Below, piece after piece: positions 1 through 8,668 of a stretch of DNA of 64,000 nt; position 1 is the stretch's first letter, and the number at the start of each line of letters is the position of its first letter. The stretch is from an uncultured Flavobacteriales bacterium (GTDB taxonomy: Bacteria; Bacteroidota; Bacteroidia; Flavobacteriales_G; Salibacteraceae). The translations under genes and the position numbers were made by a program. The DNA is taken from contig CAJXNO010000001.1 in NCBI GenBank assembly GCA_913057205.1, forward strand, positions 62,001 through 126,000, written 5' to 3'. A model generated the notes under the pieces. The model saw only the letters and a program-made list of their open reading frames with translations, searched no databases and had not been told where the DNA came from.

Positions 1-42
1 ACCGATGCGGAGATCTTCATGGCGCTTGATCGGCGAAGTTAG
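1..42 (+). CDS. C-terminal end of an upstream CDS (TDAEIFMALDRRS*), partial
   Basis: Open frame from base 1 to a TAG stop at 40-42; too short to identify. Confidence 0.3.
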   Translation, partial: TDAEIFMALDRRS

Positions 43-153
43 CAGGAAAAGTACTTCTCACTAGGTTCTGCTTTTCGTCGAAGCGGATAAAAAGTCATGC
101 GTAGGCAACTTTTTACGCATGGTTGACATCTATTGAGCAGATTTGCGCCAACC

Positions 154-687
154 ATGACCGACGAAGAGCTGATCAAAAAGTGCTTAGAAGGCAGTCAAAT
201 GGCGCAAAAAGCGTTGTTTGACAAGTTTTCGAGGAAGATGATGGCGGTGTGCACGCGATATGCTGCCAGCCGTGATCTGGCTGAAGATTGGCTGCAAGAT
301 GGCTTCATCAAGGTGTTTTCTAACTTGGAGAAATTCAAGTCAGAAGGAAGCTTTGAAGGATGGGTGCGACGAACCATGGTGAATACCTGTTTGGATCACA
401 TCCGAAAGATGAAGGCCGATTTTGCCGATGTGGATATCTCAGAAGCCGAGTACTTGTCTGTAGACGCGGAGAAGTCGCTCGGTAAGTTGAGGGCAGAGGA
501 GATGATGAAGTTGATCGAAGGACTCCCTTCAGGCTATCGTACGGTTTTTAACCTGTACGTGATCGAGGGATATTCTCATAAAGAGATCGCAGAGGAGCTG
601 GGAGTAACAGAGAGCACTTCGAAAACACAGTTTAAAAAAGCACGCACCCAACTGATGGAACTGATCGTAGATCGGGAAAACATCTGA
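154..687 (+). CDS. RNA polymerase sigma-70 family (ECF) factor
   Basis: Region 2 (DLAEDWLQDGFIKVFSNLEKF) and region 4 (GYRTVFNLYVIEGYSHKEIAEELGVTESTSKTQFKKART) sigma motifs; likely ATG at 154. Confidence 0.93.
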   Translation: MTDEELIKKCLEGSQMAQKALFDKFSRKMMAVCTRYAASRDLAEDWLQDGFIKVFSNLEKFKSEGSFEGWVRRTMVNTCLDHIRKMKADFADVDISEAEYLSVDAEKSLGKLRAEEMMKLIEGLPSGYRTVFNLYVIEGYSHKEIAEELGVTESTSKTQFKKARTQLMELIVDRENI

Positions 688-710
688 GGGGAACAAAGAA
701 GAACGAAACG

Positions 711-1706
711 ATGGAAGATCGTCAAAACATAGAGCGCCTGTTCAAAGAGGCATTGGAACACCACGAAGTGGATGTAAGACCCGAGGTGTGGTCAAGCATC
801 CAGCAATCATTTGCTGCACAGTCAAGCGCTGCTTCGGCATCGGCAGCTTCTGGTGCGGCTTCTTCAGTATTGACCAACGTGGTGGCTGGTATCGCTTTGG
901 CAGGCTTGGCAACGGTGGCCACCATCAATGAGGTGCGCTATCATGAGGGGCAGCAAAGCTCGGTGAGCGCAACTACGGAGTCAAGCATCGAGGAAGTCAA
1001 GCTGCCGGCAGACCAACAGCAGCACGCAAGCTTTGATGAGCAGCCTGAAAACGAGGGTGTCCAAACAACACAAAGGCCACAGACCGAGAAGGTCAGTCCA
1101 TCGGGAACAACAGTCGAATCCACTACCGAAAAGGACGCAGTACAAGGTGCCGCGGATGAAGCTCCTGCTTCTACCATGGCTCACACCAACCTGAATGATC
1201 AGGCTCAAGGAGAAACCAGAGAAGAAAACGCTGAGTCACAAGAAGCTCAAGCCACATCATCAGCCACAACTGCGCAGCAGTTAGAGGAATCGGAGGCTAA
1301 GCAGCGTGCTGGCGATGAGCCTAAAGCGAACCAAACACCTGCACCCAAGCCTGCAGTAGCAGAAAACGAAGCGCCAACGATTCAAGGTGAGGAAAGCCAG
1401 AAGAAGACCGTCGCTCGATTCACGCATGATGCGGTTCAAACCATCACGCCGAATGGCGACATGTACAATGAGTACTTCCAAGTAGAAGGACAGGATGTAG
1501 CAGACTTCAGCATTCGCATCATGACCCGAGAGGGAGCGGTGGTATTTGAATCACGCGACATCAACTTCCAATGGAATGGCCTGGATCGCTTTGGGAACCC
1601 AGTTCCAACGGGTACCTACTTCTATCAGATCGCCGCGGTGGGTACAGATGGGTTGCCCTATCAAGAAAAGAATGCCCGAGGTAGCATTCAAGTGATCAGA
1701 AATTAG
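711..1706 (+). CDS. Membrane-anchored anti-sigma-like protein with low-complexity linker and C-terminal FlgD/gliding-type Ig-like domain
   Basis: Directly follows the ECF sigma gene; one TM segment (VLTNVVAGIALAGLATVATI), Q/E/A/T-rich linker, C-terminal TPNGDMYNEYF...FQWNGLDRFGNPVPTGTYFYQIAAVG. Confidence 0.65.
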   Translation: MEDRQNIERLFKEALEHHEVDVRPEVWSSIQQSFAAQSSAASASAASGAASSVLTNVVAGIALAGLATVATINEVRYHEGQQSSVSATTESSIEEVKLPADQQQHASFDEQPENEGVQTTQRPQTEKVSPSGTTVESTTEKDAVQGAADEAPASTMAHTNLNDQAQGETREENAESQEAQATSSATTAQQLEESEAKQRAGDEPKANQTPAPKPAVAENEAPTIQGEESQKKTVARFTHDAVQTITPNGDMYNEYFQVEGQDVADFSIRIMTREGAVVFESRDINFQWNGLDRFGNPVPTGTYFYQIAAVGTDGLPYQEKNARGSIQVIRN

Positions 1707-1708
1707 GT

Positions 1709-2974
1709 CTATTCTCGAGCCATTGCATCCGCAAAGGTCATGATCAATTCAAACACCTGCTCGTAGTTCGTCATGGTGATGTTCTCTGGACGATCATGGA
1801 TGTCATGGTAGTGCTTATACTCTCCCATGGTGTAAATGAAAAAGCTTGGAACTCCTTTCTCATAGAATGGATAATGGTCGCTGTTCGCTGCGGAACCGCG
1901 AGGATTCACCTTTGAAAGTTGACCCACTTCTTCATTGAGTTGCACTAAACGTTCAAACGCATCCGTAAAAATCTTTCCATTCACAGCAGTGATGCCCGTT
2001 CCGGCATCTGCCATGAGGTCGAGGTTGATCAAGAAATCGATGTCTTGAAGTTCGATCGGACTGTGATCAACGAAGTATTTCGAACCAACCAGTCCGGCCT
2101 CTTCGCCGCCAAACCATAGAAAAACGACGTTGTATTCAGGCGGGTTGTCTTTGTAATTCCGAGCAAGGTCTAACAACATAGCTGTGCCGCTTGCATTGTC
2201 GCTGGCACCCGGGATGTACGTGTCTGCACCCATGCGTCCGAGGTGGTCATAGTGTGCAGTGTAGATGATGGTTCTGTTCTTTTTACCAGGAATCTGCGCC
2301 ATGACATTGAAGGAGCGATGATTTGATTTCCAGACTTGATCAACGTCGAGTTCTACCCGCTTTACCTTTTTCTTCAGGCGATCAGCTTCAACCTGAAACA
2401 CCGTGGTACCCAGCATGCTTCTGCCCACCGACCAAGTGAGCTTCTTATCTGTTTTTACAATGTAAGCCTTTGCATTCAGCGGGTTCTCATAGATCCGAGC
2501 GATGAAGGATTGGTAGGCGATGTCTTCTTCTTGTGCATCCAGCACGACCACCGCGTTGTTCACCTTTTCTTTCTGGGCCAGTTTGAAGAGCTTCTCCTTC
2601 GACTTGCAATGGCGCTTTTTCAGGTTAAAGGCTTTGAATGAGCCTTCCTGTCCCAGCGAGCGCGGTTCGATGATGTAGTCTTCGCCCGTTTCGAGCTGTT
2701 CGCCGTTGATAGATAACTCCATCGCACCAGGAAAGGTGTTGACGCCTAACTCAAAGCCCTGAAGGTATTCGCCATTGATGGGCGTTAGCCCAAGCGTTTG
2801 GCACTGACGCTTCAAGAAATTTGCGGCTTTTACATCTCCCTCTTCCACATAACCACGTCCATGGTAGCGCGGTGCACAAAGGCTGTCGATTATCTCTTTT
2901 ACATAGCCAACATCTTGCGCCAACAAGAGCTGACCACTGATCAACAACCAACTACTCAACAGCAGTTGCTTCAT
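1709..2974 (-). CDS. M28 family zinc metallopeptidase
   Basis: Signal peptide plus TAHYDHLG, GASDNASGTAMLLDLAR and FLWFGGEEAGLVGSKYF motifs. Confidence 0.93.
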   Translation of the reverse strand: MKQLLLSSWLLISGQLLLAQDVGYVKEIIDSLCAPRYHGRGYVEEGDVKAANFLKRQCQTLGLTPINGEYLQGFELGVNTFPGAMELSINGEQLETGEDYIIEPRSLGQEGSFKAFNLKKRHCKSKEKLFKLAQKEKVNNAVVVLDAQEEDIAYQSFIARIYENPLNAKAYIVKTDKKLTWSVGRSMLGTTVFQVEADRLKKKVKRVELDVDQVWKSNHRSFNVMAQIPGKKNRTIIYTAHYDHLGRMGADTYIPGASDNASGTAMLLDLARNYKDNPPEYNVVFLWFGGEEAGLVGSKYFVDHSPIELQDIDFLINLDLMADAGTGITAVNGKIFTDAFERLVQLNEEVGQLSKVNPRGSAANSDHYPFYEKGVPSFFIYTMGEYKHYHDIHDRPENITMTNYEQVFELIMTFADAMARE

Positions 2975-3690
2975 GCGAATCTTCTAGATACGAGGGTTTT
3001 GAATGCGGTGACGGCATCGTTCTCGTCATCCCACTGAAAGCGGATGGCCAGTTCTTCTTCCATCATTTTTTCGGCGTCAGCTAAGCTGTCGAGGTGATTC
3101 AATTCTTCCACGGCCTTGGTAAATGCGCTCATGTCTCCTTGAAACAACTCGTTCGCATAGAGGAAGCGTTCGTTCAACCCCATGGCCTTGCGGATATCAT
3201 TGAGGGATGTACTAGCGGCGCGATCTCCAATGGTTTCTTTCTCACTCCATTGATCACCGCTTGCAGCAGGTGAAGGCTTCTTGTTGGCAAAGGCTTCGAT
3301 GGTGCGCATGATGGCTTCATGATCTGGCTCTGGATCCGCAGGCTGCTCTTCTTCTGTTTCCTCTTCTGAACCGACCTCTTCATCTGTTGCTTGCGCGGAT
3401 GACGATATCGTTGCTGTCTCTAGCTGCTCGGTATCGTCCTCTTCCTCTTCAACTTCTAATGCTTCTTCGGAGGGGGATGTCACATCTTCGTCAGCGATTT
3501 CAGGCGTCGCCTCTTCTTGAATGGGCTGAGGTTGGCTGGTTTGTTCTGGTTCCGTTTGTTCCTGTTCACTGATGGCGGCTTCCAAGGCTGCCCGAAGTGC
3601 ATCTAAATCATCCTTGAGCAGTTGGATCTCGTCCTCCTTTTCGGCGATGCGCCGTTCCAATTGTTCTATGCGTACTGCAAGTTCCTTCAT
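2971..3690 (-). CDS. Acidic coiled-coil hypothetical protein
   Basis: N-terminal coiled coil (ELAVRIEQLERRIAEKEDEIQLLKDDLDALRAAL), acidic linker, conserved-looking C-terminus; overlaps the M28 gene start by 4 nt. Confidence 0.75.
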   Translation of the reverse strand: MKELAVRIEQLERRIAEKEDEIQLLKDDLDALRAALEAAISEQEQTEPEQTSQPQPIQEEATPEIADEDVTSPSEEALEVEEEEDDTEQLETATISSSAQATDEEVGSEEETEEEQPADPEPDHEAIMRTIEAFANKKPSPAASGDQWSEKETIGDRAASTSLNDIRKAMGLNERFLYANELFQGDMSAFTKAVEELNHLDSLADAEKMMEEELAIRFQWDDENDAVTAFKTLVSRRFA

Positions 3691-3806
3691 AAGATCACGT
3701 TCTACCTCTTAACGAAGATCAAAGATCATCATTGTTTTCGCGGCGACCGAAAGGTATAAGAATTATTCACGCATTACCTTAGTTTCGTTGCCCAACAAAG
3801 CAAGGC

Positions 3807-4385
3807 ATGTTCCTCGAATACACAGGAGAAAAACGCGATAGGTACGGTTGGATCGAAGTGATCTGCGGCTCGATGTTTTCCGGAAAGACCGAGGAACTCA
3901 TCCGAAGGATTAAGCGTGCAGAATTTGCCGGACAGAAAGTCGAAATCTTCAAACCCGAACTGGATGTGCGCTACGATGAGGAAGAGGTGGTTTCTCATGA
4001 CGCGAATAGCATGATTTCCACGCCGGTAGAATCTTCCGGAAGCATCTTGATCCTTTCCAACAATGCGGAGGTTGTGGGGATCGATGAAGCACAGTTCTTC
4101 GATCCGGAGTTGGTGAGTGTTTGCAACCAGTTGGCCAATCAAGGCAAACGCGTTATTGTGGCGGGCTTGGACATGGATTACAAAGGCCGTCCGTTTGGCC
4201 CGATGCCCGGGATCTTAGCCATTGCGGAGTATGTGACCAAAGTGCATGCGATCTGCGTTGCTTGCGGCTCCTTGGCCAACCATTCGCATCGGGTGATCGA
4301 CAGTGAGAAGCTCGTTGAGCTAGGTGAGGTCGGGGAATACAAGCCGCTGTGCAGGGCGTGCTTTAATGCGCAGATCAGACCATAG
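3807..4385 (+). CDS. tdk: Thymidine kinase
   Basis: [56 protein letters not shown]-terminal Cys motifs. Confidence 0.97.
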   Translation: MFLEYTGEKRDRYGWIEVICGSMFSGKTEELIRRIKRAEFAGQKVEIFKPELDVRYDEEEVVSHDANSMISTPVESSGSILILSNNAEVVGIDEAQFFDPELVSVCNQLANQGKRVIVAGLDMDYKGRPFGPMPGILAIAEYVTKVHAICVACGSLANHSHRVIDSEKLVELGEVGEYKPLCRACFNAQIRP

Positions 4386-4468
4386 CTGAACAAATCATTC
4401 AGATTCCTATATTCGAGGGTTAACCATTAGGGAGCGGATTGAGGGCCACTTCCTGCAACTTATGAGGG

Positions 4469-5233
4469 ATGTATTTGATGTATGTTGACGAAAGTGGTGA
4501 TTGTGGAAAACTGAATAGCCCAACGCGTTTTTTTATTCTGTCCGCCATTGTTGTTCATGAGCTTCGATGGAGATCGACCCTAGAAGATTTAGTCGATTTC
4601 CGCAGAAAGCTGCGTGATGAAAAAGGGTTGAAGCTACGTGATGAGATTCATAGTTCTGAAATGATCAACCGACCGGGAGAACTACTAAGGATTAAGCGTA
4701 ACGATAGACTGGACATTCTTAAAAAGTGTATCGATTGGCTGAATGCTCGAAATGACTTGAGTCTCTTCTCAGTTGTAATTGACAAAGACAGGTGTAGCAA
4801 AGATGTTTTCGAACTAGCGTGGACCACACTTATTCAAAGGTTCGAGAACACCTTGAATTACAACAATTTTAAAGGGCCTAGAAATCCCGATGATAAAGGC
4901 ATTATTCTAAGCGATAATACAGAGGGATTGAAGCTACGAGCCCTACTCCGAAAGATGAGGCATTATAATACGATTCCGAATCGAGCAGATCTTTACGGGG
5001 ATGGTTTCAGAAACCTAGTGCTCAGGTCAGTAGTGGAAGACCCCGTGTTTAGAGATTCAAAGTATTCCTTTTTGCACCAAATGTGTGATGTCGTAGCCTA
5101 CTTCTGTAGACAGAAGTACGAGCCCAATGCATACGTGAAAAAGAAAGGAGGACATAAGTTCTATGATAGACTTTCATATGTCGCATGTCAGTCCGTAACC
5201 AAAAGGAATAATCTTGGAATTGTTGAGGCATAA
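4469..5233 (+). CDS. DUF3800 domain-containing protein
   Basis: N-terminal YVDESGD signature, internal FSVVIDKD and IILSDNTEG acidic motifs; ATG at 4469. Confidence 0.85.
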   Translation: MYLMYVDESGDCGKLNSPTRFFILSAIVVHELRWRSTLEDLVDFRRKLRDEKGLKLRDEIHSSEMINRPGELLRIKRNDRLDILKKCIDWLNARNDLSLFSVVIDKDRCSKDVFELAWTTLIQRFENTLNYNNFKGPRNPDDKGIILSDNTEGLKLRALLRKMRHYNTIPNRADLYGDGFRNLVLRSVVEDPVFRDSKYSFLHQMCDVVAYFCRQKYEPNAYVKKKGGHKFYDRLSYVACQSVTKRNNLGIVEA

Positions 5234-5254
5234 AAAAAGGTAGCTCTCGCTACC
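5232..5254 (-). terminator. Rho-independent terminator (minus strand)
   Basis: GGTAGC-GAGA-GCTACC followed by TTTTTTT on the minus strand. Confidence 0.85.
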
Positions 5255-5295
5255 GGGTGAATCCTACTGCAGAGACGGACTCTGTGTCAGATTCA
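5232..5295 (-). ncRNA. Predicted small structured RNA convergent with the DUF3800 gene
   Basis: Minus strand reads UGAAUCUGACACAGAGUCCGUCUCUGCAGUAGGAUUCACCCGGUAGCGAGAGCUACCUUUUUUU: P1 UGAAUC/GAUUCA, P2 CAGAG(UCCGU)CUCUG, then a 6-bp GAGA-loop hairpin and U7. A -7-like box TATCTTTG lies just upstream. Confidence 0.62.
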
Positions 5296-5298
5296 AAG

Positions 5299-5306
5299 CA
5301 AAGATA
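5299..5306 (-). promoter_or_regulatory. Bacteroidota-type -7 box (TATCTTTG) for the predicted RNA
   Basis: Matches TAnnTTTG; about 4-10 nt upstream of the P1 stem. No clear -33 TTTG at the canonical spacing. Confidence 0.45.
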
Positions 5307-5445
5307 ATGATTTTCAGACTTTTCCTATATAATCTGAAACGCATATGAAATAGGGAGTTAGTGACAGAGGCTAAGCGCGAATTGCTCAGAAGATCAAAGC
5401 CCATATGCTTCGCTCATACCGCTCGATTCATCACCTTTGTCACCT

Positions 5446-7908
5446 ATGAATTACACGATTGAGAGCATCGTAGACTTCTGTAAGGGCGAGCCACGCATCG
5501 TTTACCCTGGTTCCAAAGTGGGTCGCATCAACATCGACCATCGGATCACGCAACGGCGCAACGCCTTATTCGCAGCCCTCAAAGGATCACGGTTTGATGG
5601 GCATGATTTTATCCCGGAACTGCTTGATTTTGGGGTCCACCATTTTCTGGTTACCGATGCGGAAGTAGCGGAACGCTATGCAGATCAGGCGAATTTCATC
5701 ATCGTTAAGGATGTGGTGAAAGCCTTGCAAATGATCGCCGCGGAGCACCGCGACAACTTTAATACGGAGATCATTGCCATTACGGGTTCCAACGGCAAGA
5801 CCATCATCAAGGAATGGCTCAACATGCTCTTAGAACATGATTTTCGCGTGTGCAGAAGTCCAAAGAGTTATAACTCCCAGATCGGTGTTCCGCTCTCCGT
5901 ATTTGAACTTTCTTCTAACGATACCCTGGGCATCTTCGAGGCCGGCATCTCGCAGCCAGATGAGATGCAGCGACTTTACACCATCCTCCAACCCAATTTC
6001 GGCATCTTTACCAACTTGGGCGATGCACACGCCGTCCACTTTGCATCGGATGGGCAAAAGCTCAAGGAGAAGTGGATACTGTTTGAAAGTGCCTATCGCG
6101 TGGTGGCGTGTAAAGACCAATCCTGGGTCAAATGGCTCTCAGAGGAACAACGTGAAAAGTGCTTTTTCTGGTCTACAGAAGACCCGACCGCTAAGGTCTT
6201 TGTCGCTTCATTGGTGAAAGGTAAAAGCAAGACCGAGTGTACGGTCCGCTTCAGAGAACAGGAGTACCGCTTTAAGATCCCTTTCACTGATCGAATGAGC
6301 ATTGAGAATGCCATGCACTGCTTCGCAACGCTTTGCATGTTGGATAACCTCACCGATGAAGCCTTGGAACGCTTCGAGCATCTTGCACCGGTTTCCATGC
6401 GCATGGAGGTCAAACAAGGCGTTGAAGACTCTTTGTTGATCGATGACACCTACAATGCAGACCTGGAATCCTTGCGGGGAGCGATCGACCTCTTGGTATC
6501 GCATGCCGACCGAGATAAATGGGCGATCCTCACTGATTTTAGCGAGAACCTGGACCATGAAAAGACCTACCGCGAAGTAGCACAAATGCTGAAGCAGTCT
6601 GATGTGACCCAACTGATCGCTTTGGGGCCGTCGCTTTCCAAGTACCGCGATGTTTTTGCTCCTGTACCCGTGGCTTGCTATGAATCTACCGATTCCTTTT
6701 GGGAGAAACTCGATACGAAGACCCTTCGTCATAAGGCTATTTTGATCAAGGGCTCAAGGAAGTACAGGCTGGAGAAACTAGTGAATCGCCTCCAAGCGAA
6801 ACAGCGGATCACCACCTTGGAGATCGACCTGAAGCACCTGGAAAAGAACCTGAAGTTCTTCCAATCGAAGCTGCAACCGAAGGTGAAGACGATGGTGATG
6901 GTCAAAGCCTTCGCTTACGGTAGCGGGAGCTTTGAGATCGCACACTTTTTTCAGAATCAACGGAGTGTTGACTATCTCGTAGTAGCTTACTCAGATGAAG
7001 GGGTCCTGTTACGCGAGAAGGGCATTACCATCCCGATCATGGTACTGAGTCCGAGTGCGTCTTCCTACGAAACCATGATCCAGCATAACATCGAACCGGA
7101 GATCTATTCGCTGCTCGAGTTGAAGGGCTTCCTGCGTGCAGCCAAGAGTATGCGGCACTTTTTCGACGTTTACCCGATCCACTTAAAACTCAACACTGGC
7201 ATGAATCGACTGGGTTTCGAGCAGGAGGAACTTGAGAAGGCCTTGGAGCTGATCAAGACATCACCCTATGTTCTGGTCAGCACGGTTTTCACGCATCTAT
7301 CCGCCACCGATGGCTCAGAACACGACGACTTTACCCACACACAAGTGAAACGGTTCAACGCTTTGAATGAGCTGGTGGTTAAGCGCTTGGGTTATCAACC
7401 TGATCGACACGTGTTGAATTCCAATGGCGTGCTGCGCTTTCCGGAGTATCATTTTGAGATCGTTCGTTTGGGTATTGGACTGTATGGATTCAGTGAAGAC
7501 GCCCAAAACCGTTTCTTGGCAGCACTGGGTTCGCTGAAGAGCTACATCATACAGATTAGAAAGGTGCCTGCCGGTGAGAGTGTGGGCTACAGCAGAAAAG
7601 GGACGGCAGATCACCCACGTCGTATCGCTACGGTAGCACTGGGCTATGCAGACGGACTCGACCGCCGACTTGGGAATGGTAACTGGAGCATTCGCTGGCA
7701 AGGGGTTGATTGTCCTACCGTTGGTAACATCTGCATGGATATGACCATGATCGATGTCACAGATACCCAAGCGAGAGAGGGAGATGAAGTGATCGTGATG
7801 GAAGGCAAGGAAGACATCGTTCGCATGGCCGATTTGCTTGAAACGATTCCGTATGAGATCCTGACAAGCATCCCCGAGCGGGTACGAAGGGTATATTTAC
7901 AGGAATAA
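5446..7908 (+). CDS. Bifunctional UDP-N-acetylmuramoyl-tripeptide:D-alanyl-D-alanine ligase / alanine racemase
   Basis: N-terminal Mur ligase (ITGSNGKTIIKEW) fused to an alanine racemase (MVMVKAFAYGSG PLP-lysine motif, VGNICMDMTMIDVT). Confidence 0.95.
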   Translation: MNYTIESIVDFCKGEPRIVYPGSKVGRINIDHRITQRRNALFAALKGSRFDGHDFIPELLDFGVHHFLVTDAEVAERYADQANFIIVKDVVKALQMIAAEHRDNFNTEIIAITGSNGKTIIKEWLNMLLEHDFRVCRSPKSYNSQIGVPLSVFELSSNDTLGIFEAGISQPDEMQRLYTILQPNFGIFTNLGDAHAVHFASDGQKLKEKWILFESAYRVVACKDQSWVKWLSEEQREKCFFWSTEDPTAKVFVASLVKGKSKTECTVRFREQEYRFKIPFTDRMSIENAMHCFATLCMLDNLTDEALERFEHLAPVSMRMEVKQGVEDSLLIDDTYNADLESLRGAIDLLVSHADRDKWAILTDFSENLDHEKTYREVAQMLKQSDVTQLIALGPSLSKYRDVFAPVPVACYESTDSFWEKLDTKTLRHKAILIKGSRKYRLEKLVNRLQAKQRITTLEIDLKHLEKNLKFFQSKLQPKVKTMVMVKAFAYGSGSFEIAHFFQNQRSVDYLVVAYSDEGVLLREKGITIPIMVLSPSASSYETMIQHNIEPEIYSLLELKGFLRAAKSMRHFFDVYPIHLKLNTGMNRLGFEQEELEKALELIKTSPYVLVSTVFTHLSATDGSEHDDFTHTQVKRFNALNELVVKRLGYQPDRHVLNSNGVLRFPEYHFEIVRLGIGLYGFSEDAQNRFLAALGSLKSYIIQIRKVPAGESVGYSRKGTADHPRRIATVALGYADGLDRRLGNGNWSIRWQGVDCPTVGNICMDMTMIDVTDTQAREGDEVIVMEGKEDIVRMADLLETIPYEILTSIPERVRRVYLQE

Positions 7909-7909
7909 G

Positions 7910-8668
7910 ATGCATCCATTATCCGTCGTCATTATCACCCTCAACGAGGAGCGCAACATTGAACGCTGCATAAAAAGTGTTCAAGCGCTGGCAGATGAGG
8001 TGGTAGTGGTCGACTCCCTCTCAACGGATCGCACACGAGAGATCGCGCAACGACTTGGCGCCCGAGTGATCGAACAAGCCTTTCTCGGACACATCGAACA
8101 GAAGAATTTTGCGAAGGACCAAGCGAAGAACGATTGGGTGCTTTCTTTGGACGCAGACGAGGCATTGACTCAAGCGCTCGAAGCCTCTATAAGCTCTGTT
8201 TTGGAGAACCCCCAATACACAGGCTATCGCATGAATCGCCTGACGAATTTTTGTGGACAATGGATCAAGCATTCCGGGTGGTATCCAGACACCAAGCTGC
8301 GCCTGTTCCGAAAGGAAGCGGGTCGCTGGCAAGGAACCAATCCACATGACCGCTTCGATCTGGATGACAATGCACCCTCCGGTTTTTTGAAGGGGGATCT
8401 GCTGCATTATTCGTTCTACACCGTAGAGGAACACTTGGCGCAGATCGAGAAGTTCAGCAGCATCGCGGCAAAAGCAAAATTCGATAAAGGGGAATCGCTG
8501 CCTCCGATCATGCATCGGATCAAAGCGTTTGCGAAATTCTTCAAAGCGTATGTGCTCAAGCTGGGATTTCTAGACGGTTACTACGGTTGGGTAATCGCGC
8601 GGAACTCAGCGAAGGCCACCTATCTGAAGTACCAAAAGCTTCACCAACTCCAACGTCAAGCATCATGA
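7910..8668 (+). CDS. Glycosyltransferase family 2
   Basis: LSVVIITLNEERNIERCIKSV, DEVVVVDSLSTDRT, WVLSLDADEAL. Confidence 0.92.
   Translation: MHPLSVVIITLNEERNIERCIKSVQALADEVVVVDSLSTDRTREIAQRLGARVIEQAFLGHIEQKNFAKDQAKNDWVLSLDADEALTQALEASISSVLENPQYTGYRMNRLTNFCGQWIKHSGWYPDTKLRLFRKEAGRWQGTNPHDRFDLDDNAPSGFLKGDLLHYSFYTVEEHLAQIEKFSSIAAKAKFDKGESLPPIMHRIKAFAKFFKAYVLKLGFLDGYYGWVIARNSAKATYLKYQKLHQLQRQAS

Noticed and set aside
3300-3500. Repetitive GAGGAAGAG-like tract as a tandem repeat
   Set aside because: It encodes the acidic Glu/Asp-rich linker of the coiled-coil protein; low-complexity coding, not a DNA repeat array.
4420-5360. Direct repeats (TAGGGAG) flanking the DUF3800 locus as target-site duplications
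   Set aside because: Only a 7-nt match at unequal distances from the gene; too likely by chance.
6208-6732. 174-aa minus-strand ORF
   Set aside because: Antisense to the murF-alr fusion; shadow ORF.
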